From an uncultured Dorea sp. (GTDB lineage: Bacteria > Bacillota > Clostridia > Lachnospirales > Lachnospiraceae), in contig CAQNVT010000131.1 in NCBI GenBank assembly GCA_948844705.1, forward strand, positions 1 to 15,685: a stretch of 15,685 nucleotides of DNA, given 5' to 3'. A program made the position numbers and the translations under genes. The stretch's first letter is position 1. The number at the start of each line of letters is the position of its first letter. Shown here in pieces: positions 1-8,857 of the stretch. Under the pieces are notes generated by a model. It was not told the DNA's origin, searched no databases, and was given only the letters and a program-made list of their open reading frames with translations.

Positions 1-923
1 AATTTCCGGCATTTGGAACGAAGCTCCGACACCGAGATCGATGAGGTGTCATCGATAATCAGATTGGACCTTCCGATGATACCTGCCCCCTCGATCAGCT
101 TCTCCCAGTCCGAATCCTTAAGATTACCTGTACGGATCGCCTGTGAATCCACCTGGGACTCCAGAGAAAACAGACGATTCACCAGCTGCTCCTTTGACAT
201 TTCCAGAGAAAAGACCGCCACGCTCTTTTCTTTCTTAAATGCAACATACTGTGCAATATTAAGAACGAACGCCGTCTTGCCCATAGAAGGCCTGGCCGCA
301 ACAAGTACAAGATCCGACGGCTGAAGTCCCGACAGCTTATAGTCAAGATCAATAAATCCGGTGGGGATCCCTGTCACCGCACCCCGGTTTTTCGACGCTC
401 TTTCGATACGGTCCAGGGCATTTAACACGATATCCTTGATCGGAACATAATCCCCGGTATTTCTTTTCTGCAACAATTCAAATATAGATTTTTCTGTCGT
501 CTCCAATACCGACTCGAGAGGCTCTTTCCCCGCATAACAAATATTTGAAATCTCCTCGTTAAGCCGGATGAGCCTGCGCATCACCGACTTATCCGCTACG
601 ATCTCTGCGTAATACTTCACATTTGCCGAGGTGGAAACAGATTCCAGAAGGTCCCGTACAAATTCAAGGCTTGCAACCTCCGGCGGAACATCCTTCTCCG
701 ACAGGCGCACCTTGAGCGTAACAAGATCGACCGGTTTCCCCTCATTGAACAGCTCGACCATAGAATCAAATACGATCCCGTAGGCCGTCTGGTAAAAATC
801 CCCTCCGCTGATGATCTCAGACGCTGTCATAATCGCATCCTTATTCATCAGCATGGCGCCTACAACCGCCTGCTCCGCTTCAATACTATGGGGCATGACC
901 CTTTTTATGAGCGCCTCTTCCAT
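1..923 (-). CDS. dnaB: Replicative DNA helicase DnaB (3' part cut by window edge)
   Basis: This is the hexameric helicase that unwinds DNA at the replication fork and works with DnaG primase. The visible 307 residues begin MEEALIKRVMPHSIEAEQAV, the usual N-terminal helical domain, followed by the linker and the RecA-like ATPase core. The Walker A motif ARPSMGKTAF is complete and is followed by VAVFSLEMSKEQLV, both family signatures. The frame stays open to base 1, so roughly the last third of a normal 440-450 residue protein lies outside the window. The ATG at 921-923 is preceded by AGGAGG at about 932-937, which overlaps the rplI stop, so dnaB is probably translated from the same transcript as rplI and gdpP. 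No intein interrupts the Walker A site, a common intein position in DnaB. The identification is secure. Confidence 0.96.
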   Translation of the reverse strand, partial: MEEALIKRVMPHSIEAEQAVVGAMLMNKDAIMTASEIISGGDFYQTAYGIVFDSMVELFNEGKPVDLVTLKVRLSEKDVPPEVASLEFVRDLLESVSTSANVKYYAEIVADKSVMRRLIRLNEEISNICYAGKEPLESVLETTEKSIFELLQKRNTGDYVPIKDIVLNALDRIERASKNRGAVTGIPTGFIDLDYKLSGLQPSDLVLVAARPSMGKTAFVLNIAQYVAFKKEKSVAVFSLEMSKEQLVNRLFSLESQVDSQAIRTGNLKDSDWEKLIEGAGIIGRSNLIIDDTSSISVSELRSKCRK

Positions 924-936
924 GCGTCAAATCCTC

Positions 937-1386
937 CTACGCTTCTTCTGTCACAATTACCTTAAGCTTTGCCGTAACCTTCGGGTGAAGCTTAACCGGC
1001 ACCTCATGCGTGCCCAGAACCTTGATCGTCTCCTTAAGCTGAATCTTTTTCTTATCGATCTCAAGTCCTAACTGTTTAGCGGACTCCGCCGCTATCTCCT
1101 TCGAGGAAATAGAACCGAATGCTTTGCCGCCCTCCCCGGTCTTAATGGACAGAGTTATCTGTCCTGCCTCTATCCTGGCTCCCAGTTCCTTTGCAGCCTC
1201 ATACTGCTCCTGGGCCTGCTTCTCGTCGTTCGCTTTCTTAAGCTTCAATTCATTCAAATTCTTGCTGTTAGCCTCTACACCCTTTTTCGTCTTCAAAATA
1301 AAATTTCTGGCATAGCCGTCGCTTACCTCAACAATTTCACCTTTTTTTCCAAGAGATTTTACGTCTTCTGTTAATATTACCTTCAT
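937..1386 (-). CDS. rplI: 50S ribosomal protein L9
   Basis: This is a structural protein of the large ribosomal subunit that binds 23S rRNA near the base of the L1 stalk. The 149 residues match the family's usual length. The N-terminal RNA-binding domain begins MKVILTEDVKSLGKKGE and contains GYARNFILKTK, close to the L9 signature. A long charged helix spans about residues 40-75, and a C-terminal domain contains GKAFGSISSKEIA. The ATG directly abuts the gdpP stop (TAGATG), with the ribosome binding site AAAGGAG inside the end of gdpP. Its own stop overlaps the dnaB ribosome binding site. Such packing points to one transcript for gdpP, rplI and dnaB, an order common in Firmicutes. Confidence 0.98.
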   Translation of the reverse strand: MKVILTEDVKSLGKKGEIVEVSDGYARNFILKTKKGVEANSKNLNELKLKKANDEKQAQEQYEAAKELGARIEAGQITLSIKTGEGGKAFGSISSKEIAAESAKQLGLEIDKKKIQLKETIKVLGTHEVPVKLHPKVTAKLKVIVTEEA

Positions 1387-3465
1387 CTAGATATCTCCTT
1401 TCTTTATCATATCATCAAGCACTGCCTTCAGGTCTCTTATTGCCTTATGCATATCTGTGTGCTCAAACTGCGCTCCGGACGCATTCATATGTCCGCCTCC
1501 GCCCATCTTTTCCATAATGATCTGCACATTTACCTCATCAATCGAACGGGCGCTCACATAAATTCTTCCATTATACACCGTAAGTACGAAGGATGCCTTG
1601 ATCTGACTGATGTCGAGCAGTTCATTGGCCGCCTGCGCTCCGACGATCGTGGGACTCTCTATATTAAGATCCATTCCCTTTGCAATGGCAAATTTATCCT
1701 GATAGACCTCCGCGCTGCTGATGATCTCCGCCTTCGCGCGGTATGCGTCAATATCATCCCGGAACAGCTTGCGTACCTGAGTGATATCCGCCCCGTTTCT
1801 GCGCAGGAACGCAGCGGCCTCAAAGGTGCGGACTCCCGTACGGCTCACAAAATTATTCGTATCGATCATAATACCGGCATACATGCTGCTCGCTTCCATA
1901 CTCGGTATCTTCACGTCATCTACGATATACTGCAGTACCTCCGCAACCATCTCGCACGCTGAGGAAGCATACGGCTCTATATAGGACAGGAGTGCGCTTT
2001 CTATATTGTCGCTGCTCTGCCTGTGGTGGTCAAGCACAACAATGGTCTTAGATATATGAAGAAGCTCCTCACATTCTGTCATCTTCGGGCGGTTCGTGTC
2101 CACCACGATCACCAGTGAGTTTTCATTTGCCATATCAACGGCCTCTTCCGAACTTAAAAACATATCCTTCGGATAAGAATCTGCATCTATATAAAGATTA
2201 TAGAGCGGACGAAGCGACGCCGACACCTCGTTGATTATGACATGCGCCCTCTTTCCCAGCGCGATAGCCGCCCGGCTGATACCGATGGCCGCGCCGAAGG
2301 AGTCCGCATCCATAAACTTATGTCCCATGACAAAAATGCTGTCCTTCACCGTGATAAACTCCCGGAGAGCCTCCGCCTTCACACGGGCCTTCACACGGGT
2401 ATTTTTTGCCGTCTGCTCCCTCTTTCCTCCAAAATAGGTAATTCCCCTGCCGTCCTTTATTACGGCCTGGTCTCCTCCTCTTGCAAGGGCAAGGTCTATG
2501 GCAACGCGGGCATAGTTATTACTCTGAGCATAGGACTCCGCACTTAAACCAAGTCCGATGCTCAACGTCACCGCGATCGAGTTTCCGATATTAATAGATT
2601 TCACGTCCTCAAGCAATGAAAACTTATCTGCCTCCAGCTCCTTAAAATACTGCTTTTTTATTGCAATAAAATATTTATCCGTCTCAATCCTCTTTACCAG
2701 TCCGTCAACCTTAGCGATATACTGGTTGATCTTCCGGTCGACAAGCGCCATCAGAAGAGACTGGCGCACCTCCTCCACGCTTCCGATCACTTCGTCATAA
2801 TTGTCAATATAGATCAATCCCGCAACCAGGCGCTGCTCCTCATTCTGCTTAATATACCGATTCAGCTCCGTCACATCCTGAAGGTAAACCGCGATGAAAT
2901 ATTCCTTTTCCGCCGGAAGCTCCAGAATCTTTTCCGTCTCATTGAACCCCTGCACCGATACCCTTCTGAGCTCAGCTTTGTATTCACGGTCTTCATAGTA
3001 GACATCCATCTCTACGATATCATTTTCCTCCTTCGGAAAGATGCTCTGATTAAGCTCCGGCATATGCTTGCTCAGATATGGCTCCCTCGCTCCCTTCTCA
3101 CCCAGGATCTGCTCGAACTGGCTGTTTTTCCAGACGGTCTTTCCATCCTCCAGAAGAATGGCATACGGCACCGCGAGCTCTTTTAAAAGAGTATTCTGCA
3201 CCACTCCGTACTGGGCCGCAAACTCCACCAGATCCTTTACGATCAGAGACTTACTGTAAAAATACAGGATCGCCGTAACCACAATATAGATCACCACAAA
3301 AATAAACAGCAGAATACCGGCTCTCTTATCGATTCTGTAGACCCAGATGTTCATTGCAACAAGAAGCAGAGCCATAACAACCGGCCACTGCATATACAGG
3401 CGGAGCTGCCCCTTTAGCTGAACCTTTTGATTTGTCTTTTTTCCCGCTTTATTCTCTTCTTTCAT
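1387..3465 (-). CDS. gdpP: Cyclic-di-AMP phosphodiesterase GdpP (PAS–GGDEF-like–DHH/DHHA1)
   Basis: This is a membrane-anchored enzyme that hydrolyses cyclic di-AMP to pApA and so affects osmotic and cell-wall balance. From the ATG at 3465 it has 692 residues. Two membrane helices lie at about 29-45 and 49-70, a PAS-like domain at about 95-200, and a degenerate GGDEF domain at about 210-345. The DHH domain starts near 375. Expected metal ligands are visible: H382, D386 and D388 in GHKFMDADSFG, D456 in VVDTNRP, the DHH triad at 479-481, and D535 in IDTNNF. The DHHA1 end has GGGGH at 655-659. A TTG at 3483 could extend the frame by six residues, but GAGG sits about 9 bases before the ATG at 3465, which I prefer. 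It is first gene of the operon with rplI and dnaB. Confidence 0.95.
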   Translation of the reverse strand: MKEENKAGKKTNQKVQLKGQLRLYMQWPVVMALLLVAMNIWVYRIDKRAGILLFIFVVIYIVVTAILYFYSKSLIVKDLVEFAAQYGVVQNTLLKELAVPYAILLEDGKTVWKNSQFEQILGEKGAREPYLSKHMPELNQSIFPKEENDIVEMDVYYEDREYKAELRRVSVQGFNETEKILELPAEKEYFIAVYLQDVTELNRYIKQNEEQRLVAGLIYIDNYDEVIGSVEEVRQSLLMALVDRKINQYIAKVDGLVKRIETDKYFIAIKKQYFKELEADKFSLLEDVKSINIGNSIAVTLSIGLGLSAESYAQSNNYARVAIDLALARGGDQAVIKDGRGITYFGGKREQTAKNTRVKARVKAEALREFITVKDSIFVMGHKFMDADSFGAAIGISRAAIALGKRAHVIINEVSASLRPLYNLYIDADSYPKDMFLSSEEAVDMANENSLVIVVDTNRPKMTECEELLHISKTIVVLDHHRQSSDNIESALLSYIEPYASSACEMVAEVLQYIVDDVKIPSMEASSMYAGIMIDTNNFVSRTGVRTFEAAAFLRRNGADITQVRKLFRDDIDAYRAKAEIISSAEVYQDKFAIAKGMDLNIESPTIVGAQAANELLDISQIKASFVLTVYNGRIYVSARSIDEVNVQIIMEKMGGGGHMNASGAQFEHTDMHKAIRDLKAVLDDMIKKGDI

Positions 3466-3481
3466 TTTGTCAATCCTCAAC

Positions 3482-3512
3482 AAAAAAACCTACCGCGTGT
3501 CACAGTAGGTTT
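3482..3512 (-). terminator. Intrinsic terminator of the GH112-galE operon
   Basis: An 8-bp inverted repeat (AAACCTAC at 3486-3493 and GTAGGTTT at 3505-3512, loop 11) is followed on the minus strand by seven T residues ending at 3482. It lies about 30 bases after the galE stop. It overlaps the predicted start of the gdpP transcript, so that transcript would contain only the second arm and would not be terminated here. Confidence 0.65.
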
Positions 3513-3545
3513 ATTATAGCACTTTTTATGATAAAAGGAAAGTTA
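3513..3545 (-). promoter_or_regulatory. Probable promoter of gdpP-rplI-dnaB
   Basis: Read on the minus strand there is a perfect TATAAT at 3518-3513, preceded by TG to form an extended -10 (TGCTATAAT). A weak -35 (TTTCCT) lies 17 bases upstream. Transcription would start near 3506, inside the hairpin assigned as the galE terminator. The site is predicted from sequence only. Confidence 0.6.
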
Positions 3546-4559
3546 ATTGTATCCGTTTGGATTCTGGCTCTGCCAGCGCCAGGTATCCTCGCACATTTCG
3601 TCAAGTCCGTGCTCCGCCTTCCAGCCCAGCACCTTGAGCGCTTTTGCCGGATCTGCATAACACATGGCGATATCACCTGCACGCCTCGGCTTGATCTCAT
3701 AAGGAATTTCCTTGCCGCATGCCTTTCCGAATGCCTTTACCATATCCAGTACGGAATATCCCACTCCTGTCCCCAGATTGATCACATCCAGGCCCGGATT
3801 TGTAAGGATATAATCGATTGCCTTCACATGTCCTACCGCCAGATCTACTACGTGGATATAATCACGCACTCCCGTACCGTCCGGAGTATCATAGTCATCT
3901 CCGAACACGCCGAGCTTCTCAAGCTTTCCTACCGCCACCTGGGAAATATAAGGCATCAGGTTATTCGGGATTCCTTTCGGATCCTCCCCGATCCGGCCGC
4001 TCTTATGTGCTCCTACCGGATTAAAATAACGAAGAAGGATCACATTCCACTCCGGATCCGACTTCTGCAGATCCGTCATGATCTGCTCCATCATGGACTT
4101 TGTCCATCCATACGGATTCGTACACTGCCCCTTCTGGCAGTCCTCGGTGATCGGCATAACCTCCGGATTTCCGTAAACCGTGGCGGATGAGCTGAATACG
4201 ATGTTCTTGACGTTCACTTTGCGCATAACGTCCATCAGCGTCAGTGTCCCGGTGATATTGTTATGGTAATATTCAAGCGGCTTCCTTACGGACTCTCCGA
4301 CTGCCTTGAGCGCCGCACAATGAATAACCGCATCAACCTTTTCGGCTTCAAACATTTTGGTAAGAGCAGCCGCATCCAGCACGTCTCCCTCATAAAAGCC
4401 GATGCTCTTTCCGGCAAGCTCCTCTACCCTCTTTATAGATTCCTTCGAAGAATTACTGAGATTATCATAGACAACAACCTCATAACCCACCTTCAGAAGC
4501 TCGAGTGCAGTGTGGCTTCCGATATAACCTGCGCCGCCTGTGATCAATATTTTTGCCAT
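3543..4559 (-). CDS. galE: UDP-glucose/UDP-galactose 4-epimerase
   Basis: This NAD-dependent short-chain dehydrogenase-type enzyme interconverts UDP-Glc and UDP-Gal, and in some members also UDP-GlcNAc and UDP-GalNAc. The 338 residues fit the family. The NAD-binding motif GGAGYIG is at 8-14, the catalytic SSSATVYG at about 123-130, and the YxxxK pair is Y150 and K154 ([11 protein letters not shown]). The sequence contains [18 protein letters not shown] and [14 protein letters not shown], typical of GalE. It is last in the GH112 operon: its ATG lies one base after the kinase stop, with AGGAGGAAGG at 4565-4574 inside the kinase gene. In this setting it closes the sugar cycle by turning the UDP-Gal or UDP-GalNAc product into UDP-Glc or UDP-GlcNAc, as LnpD does in bifidobacteria. 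Its preference for acetylated sugars cannot be read from the sequence. Confidence 0.96.
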   Translation of the reverse strand: MAKILITGGAGYIGSHTALELLKVGYEVVVYDNLSNSSKESIKRVEELAGKSIGFYEGDVLDAAALTKMFEAEKVDAVIHCAALKAVGESVRKPLEYYHNNITGTLTLMDVMRKVNVKNIVFSSSATVYGNPEVMPITEDCQKGQCTNPYGWTKSMMEQIMTDLQKSDPEWNVILLRYFNPVGAHKSGRIGEDPKGIPNNLMPYISQVAVGKLEKLGVFGDDYDTPDGTGVRDYIHVVDLAVGHVKAIDYILTNPGLDVINLGTGVGYSVLDMVKAFGKACGKEIPYEIKPRRAGDIAMCYADPAKALKVLGWKAEHGLDEMCEDTWRWQSQNPNGYN

Positions 4560-4560
4560 G

Positions 4561-5685
4561 CTATCCTTCCTCCTGACTAACTACATTTTTTATGATCTCC
4601 TGCATAGTATACCATTTTTTCTCCATATCTTCAACCAGCTTAAACTGCGTCCGGCATCTGTCCAGATTATGATGTTCCCTGTGGATCTTAAAATAGACGT
4701 CGCCCTGGAGATAATCCGTAAGGAAACGCATCCCGCATTCGAAGGTCATCACCCTGGCTCCCATAGGCATGAGACTTACCTCCTTTTCCGTAAGCCTCCC
4801 GCCGCAGCCTTCAAGAAAGCCCTTCGCATACAGCTCAAATAACTCCATGCTGCAGGATACGAGGCTTAGATCCGTCTCATCCTCCGCAGCGGTGTTTGCG
4901 CCGAACCGGATCGAATCGCCGAAATCATTCATAACAAGCCCCGGCATCACCGTATCCAGGTCGATGACACAGATTGCCTTCCCCGTCTCATCGTCGATCA
5001 TGATATTATTAAGCTTTGTATCATTGTGGGTAACACGGAGCGGAAGCTCCCCCTTCGCCTGAAGGTCTCCGAAATAATCCGCCACATCCTCTCTTGCCAG
5101 CACGAACTCAATCTCCTTCTGAACGGAAGCCGCCCGGCCCATCCTGTCTTCCTTTACCGCCTGCTTAAATACGGCAAATCTTGCCTTCGTATCATGAAAG
5201 CCCTCAATCGTTTCATGCAGCGTCTCTGCCGGGAACTCCGAGAGAAGCCTCTGGAAATTGCCGAACGCAACCGCACTCTGATAAAAATCCTCCGGCTTTT
5301 CTACCTGATCATAGCAGGTAGCGCCTGCTATGAAGATATAGGAACGCCAATATTCGCCCCGGGAATCCTTATAATATGCCTTCCCGTCTGCCGTCGGAAT
5401 CAGATTCAGCGTCTCACGCAGCGGATCGCCTCCCTTTTCCAAGATTCTTTCCCGAAGATAAGAAGTAACATGCATAACATTTTCCATAAGCTCCACCGGC
5501 CTGGGGAATACCTCCTTATTCAGCTTCTGAAGGATGATATGGTTCTCCTCTGCGCCCTCTTTAAACGTGAGAAGATACGTATCATTAATATGCCCGCTTC
5601 CATAGGGTCTGGTATCCGTAAGCTCACCCTCATATTTAAAATGTCCGATTACTTCCTCTAACTGCTCTTTCGTCACCTTTGTCAT
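4561..5685 (-). CDS. nahK: N-acetylhexosamine 1-kinase (NahK/LnpB-like phosphotransferase)
   Basis: This APH-type kinase is expected to phosphorylate GlcNAc or GalNAc at C1 using ATP, recovering the HexNAc released by the GH112 phosphorylase. From the ATG at 5685 it has 374 residues, close to bifidobacterial NahK as I remember it. It shares landmarks with that enzyme: [12 protein letters not shown] near 28, the Brenner motif THNDTKLNN (H220, D222, N227), IDLDTVMPG with D242 and D244, [17 protein letters not shown], and [17 protein letters not shown] near the end. A GTG at 5700 would add five residues, but the GGGAGGAAAA in that stretch is the ribosome binding site, so I chose the ATG. It overlaps the upstream stop by one base (TAATG), suggesting coupled translation. 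Other APH-family kinases are less likely given the operon. Confidence 0.9.
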   Translation of the reverse strand: MTKVTKEQLEEVIGHFKYEGELTDTRPYGSGHINDTYLLTFKEGAEENHIILQKLNKEVFPRPVELMENVMHVTSYLRERILEKGGDPLRETLNLIPTADGKAYYKDSRGEYWRSYIFIAGATCYDQVEKPEDFYQSAVAFGNFQRLLSEFPAETLHETIEGFHDTKARFAVFKQAVKEDRMGRAASVQKEIEFVLAREDVADYFGDLQAKGELPLRVTHNDTKLNNIMIDDETGKAICVIDLDTVMPGLVMNDFGDSIRFGANTAAEDETDLSLVSCSMELFELYAKGFLEGCGGRLTEKEVSLMPMGARVMTFECGMRFLTDYLQGDVYFKIHREHHNLDRCRTQFKLVEDMEKKWYTMQEIIKNVVSQEEG

Positions 5686-6611
5686 TACTTTTCCTCCCAC
5701 AAATTCACCGGATAGATTCCCTCGTCCTTCATTCTCCGGACCGCCTCCACGATCACGGGCTTATCCTCTTTGTACGTGATCCCGTACCACTTATCCGCAG
5801 ACTTAAGGACTGCCACAGAAGCACGGTCCTCCTCTAAGAGCCTGCTCACAACTGCCGGCAGGAAATACTCGCATTTCATCGGATTTTCCCTAAGTCCTTT
5901 ATCGAGAAATGCCGGAAATCCCTCCCTGATTTCCTCCAGAAAGCTTCTGGTAAAGCCCCACATATTCATGGAAACCACCGCATCCCCGGAAACGGGAATC
6001 CATGCCGTTTCATCGTCATTTAAATATACGATGCCGCCGTCCCTTTTCTCGATCTTCGTCCGCTCCGTGACCCCGACAAGCTCTCCCGCCCCATTCGTCT
6101 CACAGATCCCGCGCGATACGTGCCCGTGATCTGTCACGGTATTGCCGAGCTTATAGCCGACCATCGCGTACCGGTATTTCTCATCATCCTTATGCGTGGC
6201 AAGATAATCATAAATAAGCCTGAAGGCCGACGCACCGTAATAGTCATCCGCATTGATGACGGCAAAAGGTCCGTCGATCCTGTCGATACAGCTGAGCACC
6301 GCATGGGCGGTTCCCCACGGCTTCACTCTTCCCTCCGGAACCGTATATCCCTCCGGCAGATCGCCGATCTCCTGAAATACATACTCTACCTCCATATACG
6401 CAGACATGCGGTTTCCTACCACCTCCTTAAAATCAGCCTCATTTTCCTTTTTAATAATAAAAATTACCTTTTCAAATCCGGCTCTTTTCGCATCATACAT
6501 GGAAAAATCCATGATGATATGTCCGTCGTCATCAATCGGGTCTAACTGCTTAAGTCCCCCGTACCGGCTCCCCATTCCTGCCGCCATGATCACTAATACT
6601 GGTTTATCCAT
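5685..6611 (-). CDS. Sugar-phosphate nucleotidyltransferase, probable UTP–hexose-1-phosphate uridylyltransferase
   Basis: This is a GalU/RmlA-type nucleotidyltransferase of 308 residues that joins an NTP to a sugar 1-phosphate with release of pyrophosphate. The nucleotide-binding loop AAGMGSRYGGLKQ is at 10-22, and the metal-binding NADDYYG at 120-126 is clear; WGTAHAV at about 99-105 also fits. It sits between the GH112 phosphorylase and the NahK-type kinase, the place where bifidobacteria carry the GalT-like LnpC. The likely substrates are therefore Gal-1-P and GlcNAc-1-P or GalNAc-1-P with UTP; this is inference from context and not from a residue I can point to. It has a strong AGGAGG at 6622-6627 and overlaps the next gene by one base. 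It is not a GalT: the HIT-type HPH motif is absent. Confidence 0.85.
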   Translation of the reverse strand: MDKPVLVIMAAGMGSRYGGLKQLDPIDDDGHIIMDFSMYDAKRAGFEKVIFIIKKENEADFKEVVGNRMSAYMEVEYVFQEIGDLPEGYTVPEGRVKPWGTAHAVLSCIDRIDGPFAVINADDYYGASAFRLIYDYLATHKDDEKYRYAMVGYKLGNTVTDHGHVSRGICETNGAGELVGVTERTKIEKRDGGIVYLNDDETAWIPVSGDAVVSMNMWGFTRSFLEEIREGFPAFLDKGLRENPMKCEYFLPAVVSRLLEEDRASVAVLKSADKWYGITYKEDKPVIVEAVRRMKDEGIYPVNLWEEK

Positions 6612-6632
6612 ATCACCAAACCTCCTACTATT

Positions 6633-8792
6633 CTATATTGTGTACCATATGATCTCATTTGCCGCAAGCTCTGCCTCAAAGCTTGTTCCGTCTCCCTTGT
6701 AGACGGTCGTCTTCTGCGGCTCATACGTATTATTTACTACACAGTATTTTCCGTTCTTAATATAAGCATGCACCTCTACATTCACATTACTGCTGAACCA
6801 GCGATGGAGCTCCTCCTCACTTCCGGCCGCCCAGAGGATCGCACGGTATAGCAGGCGGCTGTTAATGAAGCTGTAGGGAAGTCCGCTGATATACACGCTT
6901 CTTCCTTCTCCGAATTCATTTGCCGCAAGCTGCACACCCTTATCCTTCTCGCGGATCACCGTCGCATTTTCCAGTGCAAAAATATTCTTCTTGCCTTCTC
7001 CGAAATCAATCTCTCCCTCGCAGTCTGCCGTAATAAAATGCTCATGCTCCTCCCAGTTGTATTTGTCCACGTTTAAGGTAAAACCGGTCTCCTCCTCTAC
7101 GCCCATGACGCCGGACAGCTGGAAGAACCGTCCCTCCCGCTGATATGCGGAAGGCTCTCCTACACCGATAAAGCCTCCTCCTCTGTGGACAAACCGCTTT
7201 ACAGCCGTCAGTACCTTTTCATCCTTCCAGTTCTCGCCGCCGCTGTACGCGGTATAGGCATCTCCCACATTCAGTATAACGTCTATATCGTCAAGAACCG
7301 CCGGATTCTCCCGGATATCGTCAAAGCTTATATAGCTCACATCAAACGGCGCGCCGCTTAAGGCCTCGATAATGCCTGCATAGGAATAATTCTGCTTATA
7401 ATAGATCGCATGGTGAACCATATGATTGCCCCACGCACGCATCCTGCCCCAGCAGTTGAGCACCGCAACCTTTTTTACGCAGTAAGGAACTGTTCCCTTA
7501 ATATTCTCATACAGCGTACGGAACTCCTCGCATACGCTCTCCACATAATCAATAAACTCCGGAAATTCCATGGCAAGCTTTAAGTATCCGCCGTACCCGA
7601 TCCGGTCGATGGGCTTCCTCAGGATCGCCCTTCTTGCCGTCACCCAGTTGACCTTTGCCTCCTTCACCGGATCCCCTCCCTCATGAAAAGTATCCGGGAA
7701 GAAATACGGAAGAAAACGGCCCTCTCTGTATTTTACCCCTTCTATATCACTGATCAGACGCAGTGTGGCGCCGTTTCCCACGCTGCCCACGACCGCGTCA
7801 AGTCCGATCTCCTTAAATTCATCCATGAAAGGCTCCGTACCGATCCAGTGGTCACCCAGAAACATCATCGCTTCCTTCCCGCATTCGTGGGTAATGTCCA
7901 CCATCTCCCGGGCAAGCTTCGCCACCTCTCTTCTCTGGAAATCCTGAAAATCCCGGAATTCCTTAGAAGGCACACGGTAGGTATTGTTCATATATCCCTG
8001 GTCAATGATAAATTCCGGCCGGAAGCGATATCCGCATTCCTGCTCAAACTGCTCCAGGATATAAGGGCTTACCGACGCCGAATACCCGTACCAGTCCACA
8101 TATTTTTCCCGGGCAAGCTCATCAAAGATCAGTGTAAACTGGTGAAAAAATGTCGTATACCGGATCACGTCGATATGCGGATTATCCTGTATATATTTTC
8201 TCAGGCGCTCCATGGAAAACGCTCTTGTCTTCGGCTGCCGCACGTCGAAGGTGATCTGCTTTTCCACACCCTTCCAGTCATTGGTCACGGCATTGTACAT
8301 ATGCACCGGATCCCACATAATATAGGCAAGAAAGCTCACCGTATAGTCGTGGAATGCCTTCGTACGCGAGATAATGACATCTCCTGACTTCTCCTCATAT
8401 GTCCAGTCCGCCGGCACGACCTCACCGGCGGCACGGTCTATGACCTCCCACCATCTCTTAATATCGTCACGCGAATTAACGGCAAGCATGTCCGGATAGA
8501 GATGATTCATCAGATGGATCCGGAGACTCTCCCCTTCCGCATTATAGAAGGGCGTCATGATATACATCTGCTGGATCTCGTCCGGATTTGCCTTCGCCCA
8601 TGCATTATCCTTCCTTGTCGTATAGTACGTAGAATACACCTTCGCATCTACACTCCGAAGCTCCTCGGGATACTCCGTACCGTCGCAGTCACGGATCGCA
8701 TCCGCTCCCCATCTCTCTACAAGCTCAAGCGTCTCCGGCACTACATCTACATCTGTCGGGATCGTAACTCTCCCCTTTGTCCGTTCACTCAT
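6633..8792 (-). CDS. lnpA: GH112 1,3-beta-galactosyl-N-acetylhexosamine phosphorylase (lacto-N-biose/galacto-N-biose)
   Basis: This is a cytoplasmic phosphorylase that splits Gal-beta-1,3-GlcNAc or Gal-beta-1,3-GalNAc with phosphate to Gal-1-P and the N-acetylhexosamine. The 719 residues agree in length and along the whole chain with bifidobacterial GLNBP as I recall it: WGADAIRDCDGT, FLAYIMWDPVHMYN, TNDW, RYTTFFHQFTLIFDE, GRFLPYFFPDTFHEG and RIGYGGYL. The general acid equivalent of D313 is D314 in MMFLGDHWIGTEPF, and V163 and N167 match V162 and N166, residues linked to acceptor choice. No signal peptide is present. Two ATGs lie six bases apart; AAAGGAG is only one base from the first (8798) but seven from the second (8792), so I chose the second. 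Close relatives acting on galactosyl-rhamnose exist in clostridia and cannot be fully excluded, but the kinase next door favours HexNAc. Confidence 0.93.
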   Translation of the reverse strand: MSERTKGRVTIPTDVDVVPETLELVERWGADAIRDCDGTEYPEELRSVDAKVYSTYYTTRKDNAWAKANPDEIQQMYIMTPFYNAEGESLRIHLMNHLYPDMLAVNSRDDIKRWWEVIDRAAGEVVPADWTYEEKSGDVIISRTKAFHDYTVSFLAYIMWDPVHMYNAVTNDWKGVEKQITFDVRQPKTRAFSMERLRKYIQDNPHIDVIRYTTFFHQFTLIFDELAREKYVDWYGYSASVSPYILEQFEQECGYRFRPEFIIDQGYMNNTYRVPSKEFRDFQDFQRREVAKLAREMVDITHECGKEAMMFLGDHWIGTEPFMDEFKEIGLDAVVGSVGNGATLRLISDIEGVKYREGRFLPYFFPDTFHEGGDPVKEAKVNWVTARRAILRKPIDRIGYGGYLKLAMEFPEFIDYVESVCEEFRTLYENIKGTVPYCVKKVAVLNCWGRMRAWGNHMVHHAIYYKQNYSYAGIIEALSGAPFDVSYISFDDIRENPAVLDDIDVILNVGDAYTAYSGGENWKDEKVLTAVKRFVHRGGGFIGVGEPSAYQREGRFFQLSGVMGVEEETGFTLNVDKYNWEEHEHFITADCEGEIDFGEGKKNIFALENATVIREKDKGVQLAANEFGEGRSVYISGLPYSFINSRLLYRAILWAAGSEEELHRWFSSNVNVEVHAYIKNGKYCVVNNTYEPQKTTVYKGDGTSFEAELAANEIIWYTI

Positions 8793-8819
8793 TGGCATAC
8801 TCCTTTTCTAACATTCCTC

Positions 8820-8853
8820 TTTATAGCATACCCATTTTTCCTCTCTCCGTCAA
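8820..8853 (-). promoter_or_regulatory. Probable promoter of the GH112 operon
   Basis: On the minus strand TTGACG (8853-8848) is followed after 17 bases by TATGCT (8830-8825). An overlapping alternative -10 is TATAAA (8825-8820) preceded by TGC. Either would give a leader of roughly 25 bases before the GH112 start. No clear operator or CRE-type palindrome overlaps it that I can see. Confidence 0.55.
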
Positions 8854-8857
8854 TCAA

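Noticed and set aside
225-305. Intein in the DnaB Walker A loop
   Set aside because: The motif ARPSMGKTAF and its flanks are continuous, so no intein is inserted there.
13-324. Plus-strand open frame at the left edge
   Set aside because: It is antisense to dnaB, whose Walker A and flanking motifs are read in the opposite direction.
3432-4190. 252-residue plus-strand open frame opposite galE
   Set aside because: It lies across the galE coding strand, has low-complexity Cys/His/Arg-rich translation, no ribosome binding site and no recognisable domain; galE is certain.
5685-6611. GalT-type UTP-hexose-1-phosphate uridylyltransferase (LnpC homologue)
   Set aside because: The protein has GalU/RmlA nucleotidyltransferase motifs and lacks the HPH active-site motif of GalT, so only the role, not the family, may match LnpC.
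7683-8387. 234-residue plus-strand open frame opposite the GH112 gene
   Set aside because: It is fully antisense to a well-supported GH112 gene and has no family features or ribosome binding site.
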